A stretch of DNA of 64,000 bases, from the NCBI GenBank assembly GCA_025093555.1, contig JAIWNF010000001.1, forward strand, positions 1,302,001 to 1,366,000. Direction: 5' to 3'. Position numbers and translations under genes: made by a program. The notes under the pieces were generated by a model, which did no database searches, was not told the DNA's origin, and saw only the letters and a list, made by a program, of their open reading frames with translations. The stretch comes from Circinella umbellata. Taxonomy: Eukaryota > Mucoromycota > Mucoromycetes > Mucorales > Lichtheimiaceae. Shown one piece after another: positions 23,408 to 33,951 of this stretch. The first letter of the stretch is position 1; every line of letters starts with the position of its first letter.

Positions 23408-24788
23408 ATGACCTCTGGTTCAAGTTTAACTGTCGATCCTCCATGTCTTTGGAAACCCTCTAATCCAGAAGATACTGAAATGGTCAAGTTTCGTCATTAT
23501 GTTAATGATAAATTTAACTTGAAACTTCGTAAAATATTGTTCATTTTTTTTCTTCATTACATGTATTATGATTATAAATGTACTGTATATGTGACTCACA
23601 CGCGTTTGTCTTGTTCTTTTTTTTCTTTCTTTCTTGAATTATATAGAAAATTATCAAGAATTATGGCAATGGTCTGTTGATAATCCAGCTGTATTTTGGT
23701 CAAACGTATGGGATTATACCAATATTATTTCTTCTGCCAAAGCAACTGAAGTTTTAGATTCATCTTTATCCATGGATACTATTCCAGAATGGTTCAAAGG
23801 TGCTCGTTTAAACTTTGCTGAGAACTTATTATGGTGCAAAAGCCCGGATAAAGTTGCTATGGTTGTTACTGGTAAGTGAAAACTATATATAAATTGAATG
23901 ATAATACTTGTGTATACTAAAATATACATAATGTACATACATATAAAGGTGAAGGTCAAGGTCGGCGTTCTATCACTTATGCCGAACTGTACAACCAAGT
24001 CTTAAAATGTGCAATGGCCTTAAAAGCCAATGGCGTTAAAAAAGGTGATCGTGTCGCTGCTTACATTCCCAATTGTGCTGAAGCCATTATTGCCATGCTG
24101 GCCACATTAAGTTTGGGTGCCATTTGGAGTTCCACTTCTCCTGATTTCGGCGCCACAGGTGTTTTAGATCGTTTCAGTCAAATCAGTCCCAAAATCTTAA
24201 TTTCGGTCAATGGTGTTGTTTACAATGGTAAAAAATTGGACCATATTACCAAGCTTAAACCTGTAGTGGAAGGATTACCTTCTGTTGAAAAGGTCATCAT
24301 TATTCCTTTTGTGGATGATATTGGTGATGTGAATACCATGGATAAAAATAAGGAGAAAATTGTTACTTGGCAAAACTTTTTGGATACAGAAAAACATTTA
24401 CCTGAACAAATTCCATTTGAACAACTTCCTTTCAATCATCCTGGATTTATTTTGTTCAGTTCAGGTACTACAGGTTTACCTAAATGTATTGTTCACTCTG
24501 GTGCTGGTTTGTTACTTCAATTGAAAAAGGAACATATTATTCATGGTGACATGAAACCTGAAGATGTATTCTTTTATTATACTACTACTGGATGGATGAT
24601 GTGGAATTGGCTTGTAGCAGGTCTTAGTGTGGGTGCTACTTTGGTACTTTGGGATGGTAGTCCATTTAAACCTTCTCCTATTCATTTGTGGGAATTGGTT
24701 GATGAATTGGGTATTACTCACTTTGGTACTTCTGCTAAATATATTCAATCTTTACAAGAAGCTGGTGTTCATCCTAGTAAGTATTAAA

Positions 24789-24824
<36 letters not shown>

Positions 24825-26041
24825 ACATTTTAACTTTCCCACGAATGTCGTAATTATCAGTTCCATATTCATAAATTGATTATCATGTCAAAAAATTTGA
24901 TATTTTATATTTAACATTGTACTTAACAAAAAAAAACAACATTATATTTTATTATTTTTAGTGGATCAATGTAAATTAAATACTTTAAAAGCCATTTATT
25001 CTACTGGCTCGCCCTTAAAACCTGAAAGTTTTGACTTTGTCTATGAACACATTAAAAAAGATGTTGTTTTGGGTAGTATTACAGGTGGTACAGACATTTG
25101 TTCATTATTTGCGGGGCATAATACTAGTTTACCTGTCTACCGTGGGGAAATCCAATGCATCTGTCTGGGTTTCAAAATCGAAGCATGGGCAGATGCTAAT
25201 AAGCCTGTTCAAGCACAATCCGGAGACTTGGTTTGTACTGTGCCTTTCCCTTGTATGCCAGTCTATATGTATGCAGATGATGAACAACGATCCAAATACA
25301 AAAACGCTTATTTCAGTATGTATGACGGTGTTTGGTACCATGGTGATTATGTTTGGATCAACCCCAAAACTGGAGGTGTTGTCATGTTAGGTCGTTCCGA
25401 TGGTACCTTGAACCCTAATGGTGTTCGATTTGGCAGTGCTGAAATTTATAATGTAGTGGATCGTTTTGAACAAGTAGAAGATGCTTTATGTGTTGGTCAA
25501 AAGATTGTTGATGAAGATGATGAACGTGTCGTATTGTTCTTGAAATTGAAGGAAGGTCAAGAATTAGATGACGATCTTGTCAAAAAGATCAAAACGACGA
25601 TCCGTGCTCAGTTGAGTCCCCGTCATGTACCTGCATTTGTACTTTCTGTTCAAGATATTCCAGTAATTACTAATTTTTTTTTTACATATATTATTCTGAT
25701 AGAGAAATTAAATTATATTGAAACTAATTTGTTAACTTATATATTAGTATACCATCAATGGCAAAAAGGTCGAAGTTGCAGTCAAGGTAAGAAGAATACT
25801 TTGACAATCTATTATATTTTATTTTTCCCACGATGAAGAAAAAAAAACTTACAATCTTCTCGTTTTAATATTTACTATTATACAACATAATGGGGGGATT
25901 TATATCTAATAATATTACATATTTAATTATTACAAAAAATTATAGAAAATTATTTCCGGTCAAAAAGTCACAGCCACAGGAACCTTGGCTAATCCAGATA
26001 GTCTTGCTTTGTATTATGATATAGCTGCTCTTGCTCAATAA
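23408..26041 (+). CDS. AACS: Acetoacetyl-CoA synthetase
   Basis: Six exons (23408-23528, 23647-23871, 23949-24776, 24962-25662, 25748-25786, 25946-26041) give 669 aa, close to the usual ~670 of this family. It activates acetoacetate with ATP and CoA in the cytosol, feeding acetoacetyl units into sterol and lipid synthesis. Diagnostic stretches are EWFKGARLNFAENLL, GAIWSSTSPDFGATGVLDRF, the AMP-binding P-loop FSSGTTGLPKCIVHS (about residue 285), TTTGWMMWNWLVAGL, GSITGGTDICS, and VMLGRSDGTLNPNGVRFGSA. The conserved catalytic lysine motif YTINGKKVEVAVK is carried by exon 5, only 39 bases long. The GSITGGTD and SSTSPDFG motifs separate it from plain acetyl-CoA synthetase. The donor of exon 4 is the weaker GTAATT. 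Confidence 0.97.
24791..24820 (+). repeat. 30-base poly(T) run in an AACS intron
   Basis: An uninterrupted run of 30 T lies just after the donor of the third AACS intron (24777-24961). Such runs are prone to slippage, so the length may vary between isolates or reads. Confidence 0.9.
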
Positions 26042-26098
26042 ATGAGCTAAACCGAAAAAAAAAAAAACTTTGTATAGAATCATTATTGTTATTATTAT

Positions 26099-26518
26099 TT
26101 AGAATTGAGGTGGTGGTCCCAATTCATCTGCACAACACCAACCAAAACATGCACCCAATAAACTATATATATATATATAATTTGTTATTATTAGTAAAAA
26201 AATATATATTGTTTTCTTCATATTACAATTGCAAATTACATACAATGCCATGCAACAAATATCAGGTACTCCGCAACAAGTAGAGTTATTATAAGCCATT
26301 GGAGGAGGAGGTGGAGGAGGATAATAACTCGGTGAATAATAATTATAATCGGGTGGATAACCTTGCATAGTAGAAGGAGGATAATACGGAGTCATTGCAG
26401 TGCTCATCGGCATTGGTTGTGGTTGATAACTGTTATTAGGTAATAAAGAACCAGGTCTATATCCTGATTGCAATGCAGCTGCAACAGCAGAAGCTAATAT
26501 AGGTGCACCCGATGTCAT
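26099..26518 (-). CDS. CYSTM-like cysteine-rich tail protein
   Basis: Two exons on the minus strand (26518-26244, 26162-26099) give 112 aa. The N-terminal two thirds is Pro/Tyr/Ser-rich with repeated YPP and a run of seven Pro. The C-terminus made by splicing reads CCGVPDICCMA joined to FLLGACFGWCC and then ADE, which matches cysteine-rich transmembrane module (CYSTM) tails: a short hydrophobic Cys-rich helix after a P/Y/Q-rich region, ending acidic. These are tail-anchored membrane proteins linked to stress tolerance in fungi and plants. The intron (GTATGT to TATATAG) is 81 bases, has no stop and keeps frame, so retention would add 27 residues between the cysteine groups. Assigning the family rests on pattern, not alignment. 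Confidence 0.7.
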   Translation of the reverse strand: MTSGAPILASAVAAALQSGYRPGSLLPNNSYQPQPMPMSTAMTPYYPPSTMQGYPPDYNYYSPSYYPPPPPPPMAYNNSTCCGVPDICCMALYVICNCNMKKTIYIFLLIITNYIYIYSLLGACFGWCCADELGPPPQF

Positions 26519-26734
26519 TTTTTATTTTGATATGATAAACGGTTTTACGTATATGAAAAAAAAGAAGATAAAATATTTAAAACGAACAATGGGGTGTCCC
26601 ACTAATCACTTTATATATCCTTTTCTTTTTTGCTCAGCCTAGTAAGCTCATTTGTTCATGGTTCACGTGTATAATGAAAACAATAAACAAACAAAACAAA
26701 TATGGAATTTACTTACTAACCAACAAGAAGTAAG

Positions 26735-26763
<29 letters not shown>
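26735..26763. repeat. (TA)n microsatellite
   Basis: About 14 TA dinucleotides in a row, between two small minus-strand genes. Confidence 0.9.
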
Positions 26764-26766
<3 letters not shown>

Positions 26767-26840
26767 TATATTCTAGCGTACGATTTTTATTTATTTATTT
26801 ACATACTTGAAAGAAAATATACATATGAAAAAAGGTACAC

Positions 26841-27179
26841 TTATTTTGATTGAGGATTAGAATTATCATGATAAGATGATGATGTATGATTCATTTGTGA
26901 TGTATGAATTATATTATAATGATGATTAGGTATCAATAAAGCATTATTATTGGTTGTTGAACTACTTTGATGAGAATTAGAATGAATAGGCTGTTGTTGA
27001 TGGTCTTCTATAATAGATCTTGGTAATGAACAACTTGATCCTTCTGGTGCACTATGTAATGAAGATGCCATTCTTCCTGTCAGATATTGGGTTTGATCTG
27101 TGGATAGATGATGTCCAAATCGTTTCATAACACTATTCATATAAAAAGGTGGACATTCTTTTTGTACCGGTGGAATCAT
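26841..27179 (-). CDS. Small hypothetical protein
   Basis: An intronless frame of 112 codons. The first half is mixed in composition and looks like real protein (CPPFYMNSVMKRFGHHLSTD, then QTQYLTGRMASSLHSAPEG). The second half is rich in Ser, Asn, His and Gln, as in many fungal proteins of this window. No domain, signal peptide or membrane segment is recognised. It is upstream of and on the same strand as the CYSTM-like gene, 320 bases away, with a TA microsatellite between, so separate promoters are likely. A chance ORF cannot be excluded. Confidence 0.5.
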   Translation of the reverse strand: MIPPVQKECPPFYMNSVMKRFGHHLSTDQTQYLTGRMASSLHSAPEGSSCSLPRSIIEDHQQQPIHSNSHQSSSTTNNNALLIPNHHYNIIHTSQMNHTSSSYHDNSNPQSK

Positions 27180-28255
27180 TACTTCCTCTTTGCTATTTAT
27201 GTGTGTAGAAAAATGAAATACGTATATATATAAAAAAAGGTAGAAAAAAAAAGAGGAAGAAAAAAAAGAGAAATAACTACATGTTTGTTTTATCTGGTTT
27301 TTTTTTTGAAACTATTTAATTATTATTATTATTATTATGCATGTTCTGTTTAGATTAATCAAAAGTCATTTGTGCGGGGGAATTGATTATCGATAAAAAA
27401 AAAGTGTGTACGTATTTGTGCAGAAGAAAGAGAGAGCAAAAAAAAACCATTATATCAATCTGTACATTATCGTTTATAAATCAATTTCATGTTGTAAATA
27501 AAATATTTATTTGACATGTAAATATAAAACTTTAACACATAATAAAAATTGGAGTCTTTAAGAACCTGTGATCTACACACACACACACATTAATAAAAAA
27601 ATGGAGAACCGAAAAGAACGTAAAAGAAGGAGGAGCAAGTAGAAATGATTTGTTTTGATTGGCTATTACTTTTCTATATACGGGATTTCAAACTGATTTT
27701 CAATTTATGATCAGACCAGAACCAATTTTCATATGGTAACGCGACCGGATACAATCGGACAGGACCCCGCAATTAACACGAAAGAACGACGCGGTTCTAT
27801 TTTCAGTTTTGTTCTCGCTCCTCCTAACCCAATTTCCTTCCCCCCTACCCTAACTCTCCCCCACTTTATAAAAAGAAACCGCGGAGGGAAGCAGTAGTCG
27901 TTGTTGTACGGTGCGTCCCCCCCCCACACACACAACCGACAGCATGATGTGGACAACAAATAAATCTATTCACTTCTTTTTAATGCAATATATAAGAATT
28001 AAAAATAATAAAAAGTTAGCAGTAATATAAAAATCAAATGTTTATTATGTCCTATGAATAAAACCTTTCTATAAGAACATAGGACATAATAATAATAATA
28101 ACAAGAGGAATAACCCAAAAAAAAAAGTTGAACTATTCTTGATTATGTGAATCCAACCACACAGAGAGAAGGGAAGGGGGCCTTTTTAAACACACTGATC
28201 CCGGTACACCCGAAAAAAAGTCGGAATGGGGTTTTGTGAGAGAAAACTTACCACA
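27180..28255. other. Divergent intergenic region upstream of aldolase
   Basis: No gene is supported. A patch at about 27720-27940 is much more GC-rich than its surroundings, with C runs and, on the minus strand, a TTTATAAAGTGGGGG stretch that could be a promoter firing leftwards. The open stretch there (27729-27959 minus) is read as spurious because it merely translates the GC-rich patch. An inverted repeat at 28042-28092 is listed separately. Confidence 0.45.
28042..28092. repeat. Perfect 15-base inverted repeat with 21-base spacer
   Basis: TTATTATGTCCTATG at 28042-28056 is exactly complementary to 28078-28092. It lies about 265 bases upstream of the aldolase start and would form a strong hairpin or cruciform, or could be a binding site for a dimer. 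It is the only perfect inverted repeat of this length I found outside the accessory blocks. Confidence 0.75.
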
Positions 28256-28261
28256 TATAAA
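28256..28261 (+). promoter_or_regulatory. TATA box of the aldolase gene
   Basis: TATAAA in ACATATAAATAAC, 97 bases before the ATG, followed by a CT-rich block (28283-28345). A TATA box plus CT block is the typical layout of strongly expressed fungal glycolytic promoters. Confidence 0.6.
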
Positions 28262-28357
28262 TAACAGTACATAATTAACGGTTGCTTGTCTTCCTCTTCT
28301 TTTCTCTTCTTTTCTTTTCTCTCACATCTTTTTTTCTTTCTTTACATATATAAAAAA

Positions 28358-30132
28358 ATGGGTATTCTCGACGTTGTTCCTGCTGGTGTTGTTACTGGTG
28401 ATAACATGCTTAAGCTCTTCGGCTATGGTATGTATACGAAAAAGTTTTTGATTTAGAAAAATAAAAAAGCAGACTGGTGTTGTGTGTATGTTTGTTACTT
28501 TGCCAACTATCTACCGTCTGTGTGTCTCTCTCTCCCCCATCCCCATCCCCCATACCTTTATATATATATTTGTACATATATGTAATAAATATAAACATAA
28601 GGCGACGTTTTTGTGTATCTATAAGCATACATATATACTAACTATATTTTAATGATTACTATTTTTATTTAAGCCCGTGAGCACAAGTTTGCTATCCCTG
28701 CCATTAACTGTACTTCTACCAGGTAAAAAAACAAATTGTTGTTGTTGAACCATTATTGGTTTTCTGGTTTTTTTTTTCTTTTCGGGGAAGTAAAAAGGTT
28801 TATTATTAACACACAAACGCGTAATTATAGCACCATTAATGCTGCTTTGGAAGCTGCTCGTGATATCAACTCTCCTATCATTATTCAATTCTCTCAAGGT
28901 GGTGCTGCCTTCATTGCCGGTAAGGGTTTGTCTAACAAGAACCAAGAAGCCTCGATCGTCGGTGCTATTGCTGGTGCTCAAGTAAGTATAATAATAGTAA
29001 TAATAATAATATGGTGTTTAGTGAGAGGGATTTGATCTGTGTTTCGATTTATAACGGATCTGACTAACAATTTATTTATTATTTATTATTTATTTAGTAC
29101 ATTCGTGCTGTAGCCAAGTCTTATGGTATCCCTGTCGTTATTCACTCTGATCATTGTGCTAAGAAGCTCCTTCCTTGGTTCGATGGTAAATATACATTGG
29201 AAGATATATAAAAAAAATAGAGAGTATATATAAAAAAAATGGAAGAAGAGTGAAAATATACAATAAGGATTGGTATAGACTAATTAAAAAAAATTATATA
29301 TAACTACTAGGTATGTTGGCCGCTGATGAAGAATACTTCAAGGCTCACGGTGAACCTTTGTTCTCTTCTCACATGTTGGATTTGTCCGAAGAAACCAAGG
29401 AAGAAAACATTGAAATCTGCTTAAAGTACTTGAAGCGCATGGCTGCCATCAACTGTTTCCTCGAGATGGAAATTGGCATTACTGGTGGTGAAGAAGATGG
29501 TGTCAACAATGAAGATGTTGACAATGCTGCTCTTTATACTCAACCTGAAGATATTTGGGATATTTACAAGGCTTTCTCTGAAGTAACCCCTCTTTTCTCT
29601 ATTGCTGCCGGTTTCGGTAATGTTCACGGTGTCTATGCTCCTGGTAACGTCAAGTTGCACCCCGAATTATTGGGTAAGCATCAAGCCTATGTTCGTGAAC
29701 AATTGGGTGATGCCAACAAGGAAGAAAAGCCCGTTTTCTTTGTCTTCCATGGTGGTTCCGGTTCTAACGAAGATGAAATTGCCACTGCTGTTTCCAATGG
29801 TGTTATCAAGATGAATGTTGATACTGATACTCAATGGGCTTACTGGGTCGGTTTGCGCGAATACTATCAAGCCAAGAAGGATTATCTTCAAACTCAAGTT
29901 GGTAACCCTGATGGTGAAGGCAAGCCTAACAAGAAGTTCTATGACCCTCGTGTCTGGATCAGAGTATGTATTTTTTTTGGTTACATATTATTTAATTCTT
30001 TTTAATATATAATATATATACGTATACTAATATTTTTTTTTTGTTACCATGTTTTAATAGGAGGCTGAAAAGACCATGAGTGAACGTGTCAAGCAAGCAT
30101 GCAAGGATCTTGGCAACGTCAGCACTTTGTAA
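28358..30132 (+). CDS. FBA1: Fructose-bisphosphate aldolase, class II
   Basis: Six exons (28358-28427, 28674-28722, 28831-28981, 29098-29185, 29311-29963, 30061-30132) give 360 aa, the normal length of the fungal class II enzyme. It splits fructose 1,6-bisphosphate into dihydroxyacetone phosphate and glyceraldehyde 3-phosphate in glycolysis and gluconeogenesis. Seen motifs are REHKFAIPAINCTSTSTINA, the zinc-binding IHSDHCAKKLLPWFDG (about residue 105-120), EMEIGITGGEEDGVNNE, AAGFGNVHGVY, FVFHGGSGS and KMNVDTDTQWAYW. The dimeric zinc-dependent type is clear. Codon choice is more selective than in neighbours (for example many AAG, GGT, GTC and CGT codons), consistent with high expression, and the first four introns are crowded into the first third of the gene. 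Confidence 0.98.
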
Positions 30133-30160
30133 ATAATTTCTTATACCTTTCTAATTTTTA

Positions 30161-30166
30161 AATAAA
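30161..30166 (+). terminator. Poly(A) signal of the aldolase gene
   Basis: AATAAA 28 bases after the stop codon, in an A/T-rich context. This is a short motif in AT-rich DNA, so the evidence is positional. Confidence 0.4.
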
Positions 30167-31290
30167 AAAATTGGGGAAAAAAAAATATATTCCCAATTGT
30201 ACCAAGAGTAAATAAAAATAAAGAGTTTTTTTCTTTCAAAGATATGTTGTTGACGTGGAGAGGGCAATTATTATATATATATATATATTTATATACTTTT
30301 GGATCTCTTCCTTCCTAAATTTATACCTGTTTCACGCGAAAAGGAAGGCAGATTAAGTTTTCTATAAACGAATTCGATCCAATGAACTTTAATAAATGAT
30401 TGCATGTAAACAAACGGCGGTAACTTATTAGCAAAGTTGCCGGATGTTGGATTAGCCGAAGAAAAATAATAGATATATATATAGCTCAATATTATTATGA
30501 CACTAAATGTCTGTAGTACCTACTTGTCATTGTTAACACCGACCATTTTTTTTTAGAAGATGGTATGTAATAGAAGCCAAAGTTTTACTATTACTTATTA
30601 TGAGTGTAAAATAGCTTTGTACTTTTATATTAGAATAATAACTGAAAGAAACACAAACTGTAATATACCAAAAAAAATAAAAGACAATAGTTATTCATAC
30701 AACATTTACTTCTTCGTTGAAATAATGTGATAAAAAGAAAACTGGTTTATACAATTACCACTAATAAGAATAACTGGTTGTCATGGTCGACTATTACATA
30801 ATTTGAAGAAGATGGTTTACCCGTTGTTATCTTTTTATGATTAGTGCTTTAATAAAATTATTTTAAATCAATGAACAGACAACTCAAGATATAATAGTAT
30901 TCTTAGATGATAATAATCTATATGACAAATGATTATGACAAAGGAAGAATAAAAGAAATGAATTTTTACCATGTTCCTAGAAGACATAAAACATTAACAT
31001 AAAAAACACTTTGTAAAGTACCTGAAAATATAAAATATGTAAAACATTAACCATTCTCTTAATGAATTTAATAGAATCACGCTTTTTTTCAGGTTATAAT
31101 AAGGTCCCTTGTGATCTGATAATAGCCCTGTTAACATTTCTAACATTATTCAACTTCTTTTGGGAAAACAATCAAAATGCAAACATTAAAAAAAAAGTCC
31201 GCTACTGTTTTTTTTTTTTTTGCGTTTGACACATTCATAAAGTGGAACCACTCTTTTTTATTTCATTACAACAATAAAAAAACACTCCTA
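30167..31290. other. Intergenic region between aldolase and COQ9
   Basis: AT-rich, with no gene, RNA gene or notable repeat that I can support. The right end carries the COQ9 promoter; an ATG at 31177 in frame with COQ9 is discussed in that entry. Confidence 0.5.
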
Positions 31291-32596
31291 ATGTTGCTAC
31301 GTACATTAACAAAGACAAGTCGTTTAACAGCAACAACAAGAAATATTTCATTACGATGCATGTCAACAACTGCTAATAATACTACTACTACTGCTTTAAA
31401 AACGTAATAACTAAAATAACATAATAGAAAGAGAAAGAGGAAAAGAAGGGGAAAAAAGGGACCACACTTTTTTTTTTAATTCATTTATTGTTGTCAATAC
31501 TATTTTATAGTGACCCTGCAAAAGCATTACTTGAAGCAACATTACCATTTGTTCCTCAGCATGGATGGACAATGGAAAGTATGACTCGTGGTGCAAGAGA
31601 ATTAGGATACCCTTCTGTTGCTCATGGTATATTTGAACATGGTGAAGCAAGTCTTGTTGACGCGTTTTTAACTAAATGTCGAACGGACCATGTAGCTATG
31701 ATTAAAGAGTCAATGATAAAAGAAGCTGAAAAACAAACTGCTACAACAGGTCAACCTTTACAGTAAGTACATATATATGTCTTCTTCCATTGGTAGCCAA
31801 GGAAAATGATTTTTACTTTTCCCTATTTATTTACTTTTTTAGAAAAAAATCGATGGGTGAAAATGTAAGAGATTATACAACTATGCGTCTTGAATTACTT
31901 AAACCTTATGCACATCGATGGCCTGACGTAAGTTATTATTATCTTTAAGAAAAAAGAATGAGATAATGTTATTATGATTTATTTGTATCTTAACAAAAAA
32001 AGTTTGATATGGGGGGGATAGGCACTTGCTATTATGGCTCATCCAGCCAATGTTCCTATGTCATTAAAACATCTTGGAGAACTTGTAGATGATATACTTT
32101 ATTATGCTGGTGATAGAAGTCCTGATGTAAGTTTATAAAATAACATTTATAAATATGTATATATAATTCTGACAGAATTTTCATATATGTAAAGTTCAAT
32201 TGGTATGTGAATCGGGCCGGTTTAGCCACCGTATATACATCCACTGAATTATTTATGACTCAAGATCGATCTGCTGACTATACCGAAACATTCCGTTTCT
32301 TGAATCGTCGTTTAGAACAAGTGGCTCAATTAGAAACTGGTAAAAAAGAAGTAAGTTAAAGATCAAATGATATATGGAAAAAAAAAAAACTTTTAAAATA
32401 ATGACGGGGGATAATTTAACTCTAATTTTTTGTTATTTAGTTGGGCACAATGTTGAATTTTGGTGCAAAAAGTTTTGCTGGTTTACTTGGAATTGTAAGT
32501 GTGTAAAAAGTTTCCGGGATAAATTGTGAGAATGAGGATAACTAAAGCATAAGATTTTCAATTTTTTTTTTTTTTTAGCGAGGCATCCAATTTTAA
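31291..32596 (+). CDS. COQ9: Ubiquinone biosynthesis protein COQ9, mitochondrial
   Basis: Seven exons (31291-31403, 31511-31762, 31843-31927, 32022-32126, 32195-32350, 32441-32494, 32579-32596) give 260 aa. The first ~30 residues (MLLRTLTKTSRLTATTRNIS) are basic, Ser/Thr-rich and lack acidic residues, a mitochondrial presequence. The body matches COQ9: FVPQHGWTMESMTRGARELG, VPMSLKHLGELVDDILYYAGD, FNWYVNRAGLATVYTSTELF and DYTETFRFLNRRLEQV. COQ9 is a lipid-binding TetR-fold protein that presents the precursor to COQ7 for hydroxylation. An ATG at 31177 is in frame but would add Phe/Lys-rich sequence from a T run, so 31291 is preferred. The last exon is only 18 bases and encodes RGIQF plus stop. 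Confidence 0.95.
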
Positions 32597-32680
32597 ATAA
32601 TAATAAAATAAATAATGTTATATATTAGATGTAATAGGCTGTGTAGTCAATATATATAAAGTGATAGATGTGTGCATGTG

Positions 32681-32708
32681 CATGTGTGTGTGTGTGTGTG
32701 TGTGTGTG
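32681..32708. repeat. (TG)n microsatellite
   Basis: About 12 to 14 TG units between the convergent 3' ends of COQ9 and the PAS-like gene. Confidence 0.85.
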
Positions 32709-32802
32709 AAGTTTTTTTCATTATGGTCAGATGGGGTGAAGGCGGGGGTGAAAAGGAAAAAGAGGGGGGGAGAGGGGAATGGTTTTACTATTTACAGAAA
32801 AA

Positions 32803-33558
32803 TTATACAAGTGTTGGTTTACATAAAGAAGAAGATGTATTACTATGTTCAAGTGCTTGATCCAAATATAATGTAATATGTGTCATACATTGATCTAATA
32901 GTCTATCTACAATGGTTTTTGCAAATCCCATATCTTTAATTAATCCAGTCCAAGCTAACATTTGAAGCATTTTGTCAGTTAATTCATAAGGAACATTTTT
33001 CAATTTATATCCTGCATGGTCTTGTAATAATTGTACTAATACAACAAGTGCATGTGCCATCATTGTTACTCCGTTCTCTACCGCATGATGTATCCAAGAC
33101 TGCTTTTCATTATCATCAGACAATAATAATGAATTGTTGTTGTTGTTGTTGTTATGGGTCTTATTGGTTGTAGGTTGAATAACAATTTGTAAATGAGGTT
33201 CACTTTGAATAACAATTAATTCATACCATCGATAAGGTGTATTTAAATGAGTAGCTATTCGTATTTTTAATGAGTGATTATTAATATTTTTTTTGTTATT
33301 ATTGTTGGTATGAAAATTTATTATAGATGTAGTAGTTGAGGTATTAGTTGTTGTAGTAGTTGTTGTAATGGTAGTAGTATTTGGAATCGTTTGTTTATAA
33401 GCTGTACTTAGACTACTACATAATCGAATTAAATCATCTGTATGAACAAATCGCATCAAGGGTTGACCATGCCATAATTTTCTTGATGGTGTAGTATCAA
33501 TAATAATTCCATAAGGTGATAATATTAACATCATAGTATTATTATCATGGTTACGCAT
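32803..33558 (-). CDS. PAS-like domain protein
   Basis: Single exon, 251 aa. Residues about 8-50 (MMLILSPYGIIIDTTPSRKL, then GQPLMRFVHTDDLIRLCSSL) follow the start of a PAS fold, including the typical GxxxxxFVHxDDL segment. The part after a Thr/Asn-rich insert (LKIRIATHLNTPYRWYELIV) fits the remaining PAS strands. The C-terminal ~90 residues are predicted helical (WIHHAVENGVTMMAHALVVL onward) and not recognised. PAS domains bind ligands or cofactors or mediate dimerisation; no output domain such as GATA zinc finger or kinase is visible, so its role may be as a small partner protein. It is convergent with COQ9 and tandem to the RRM gene. The low-complexity inserts (Thr run near residue 62, Asn run near 135) are typical for this genome. 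Confidence 0.65.
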   Translation of the reverse strand: MRNHDNNTMMLILSPYGIIIDTTPSRKLWHGQPLMRFVHTDDLIRLCSSLSTAYKQTIPNTTTITTTTTTTNTSTTTSIINFHTNNNNKKNINNHSLKIRIATHLNTPYRWYELIVIQSEPHLQIVIQPTTNKTHNNNNNNNSLLLSDDNEKQSWIHHAVENGVTMMAHALVVLVQLLQDHAGYKLKNVPYELTDKMLQMLAWTGLIKDMGFAKTIVDRLLDQCMTHITLYLDQALEHSNTSSSLCKPTLV

Positions 33559-33951
33559 TATAATATTTTAATATATGAATCAAAAAAAAAGGGGGTGGGG
33601 AAAAAGAGAAAAGAAAGATGAAAAAGAAGAAAAAAAAAACCACCCAGCCACTTTAATACAAACATATTTATACTTTTTTATTTTATTTTTTTGTTTATTT
33701 ATTTATGTATGTACAACACCCTATGACATGATTTGTGTGGGGAATGATGGTGTCACGTTTTACTTTTTTGTGCAAATTGATCATACTATTTCATATAAGC
33801 TAAACCATTTAATATAATATATAAAAAAAACAAACTAAACATGGCTACGTAAAAAAAAATAAACGAAATGATAGTTATTGATACTAAAGAGAAAAAAAAA
33901 ACTATTAAAAACTAATACTATTAAGCAAATGATTATATTTGCTAATTATTA

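Noticed and set aside
27729..27959. Minus-strand ORF of 76 codons
   Set aside because: It simply translates a GC-rich non-coding patch, has no domain, and lies in an intergenic region with promoter-like features.
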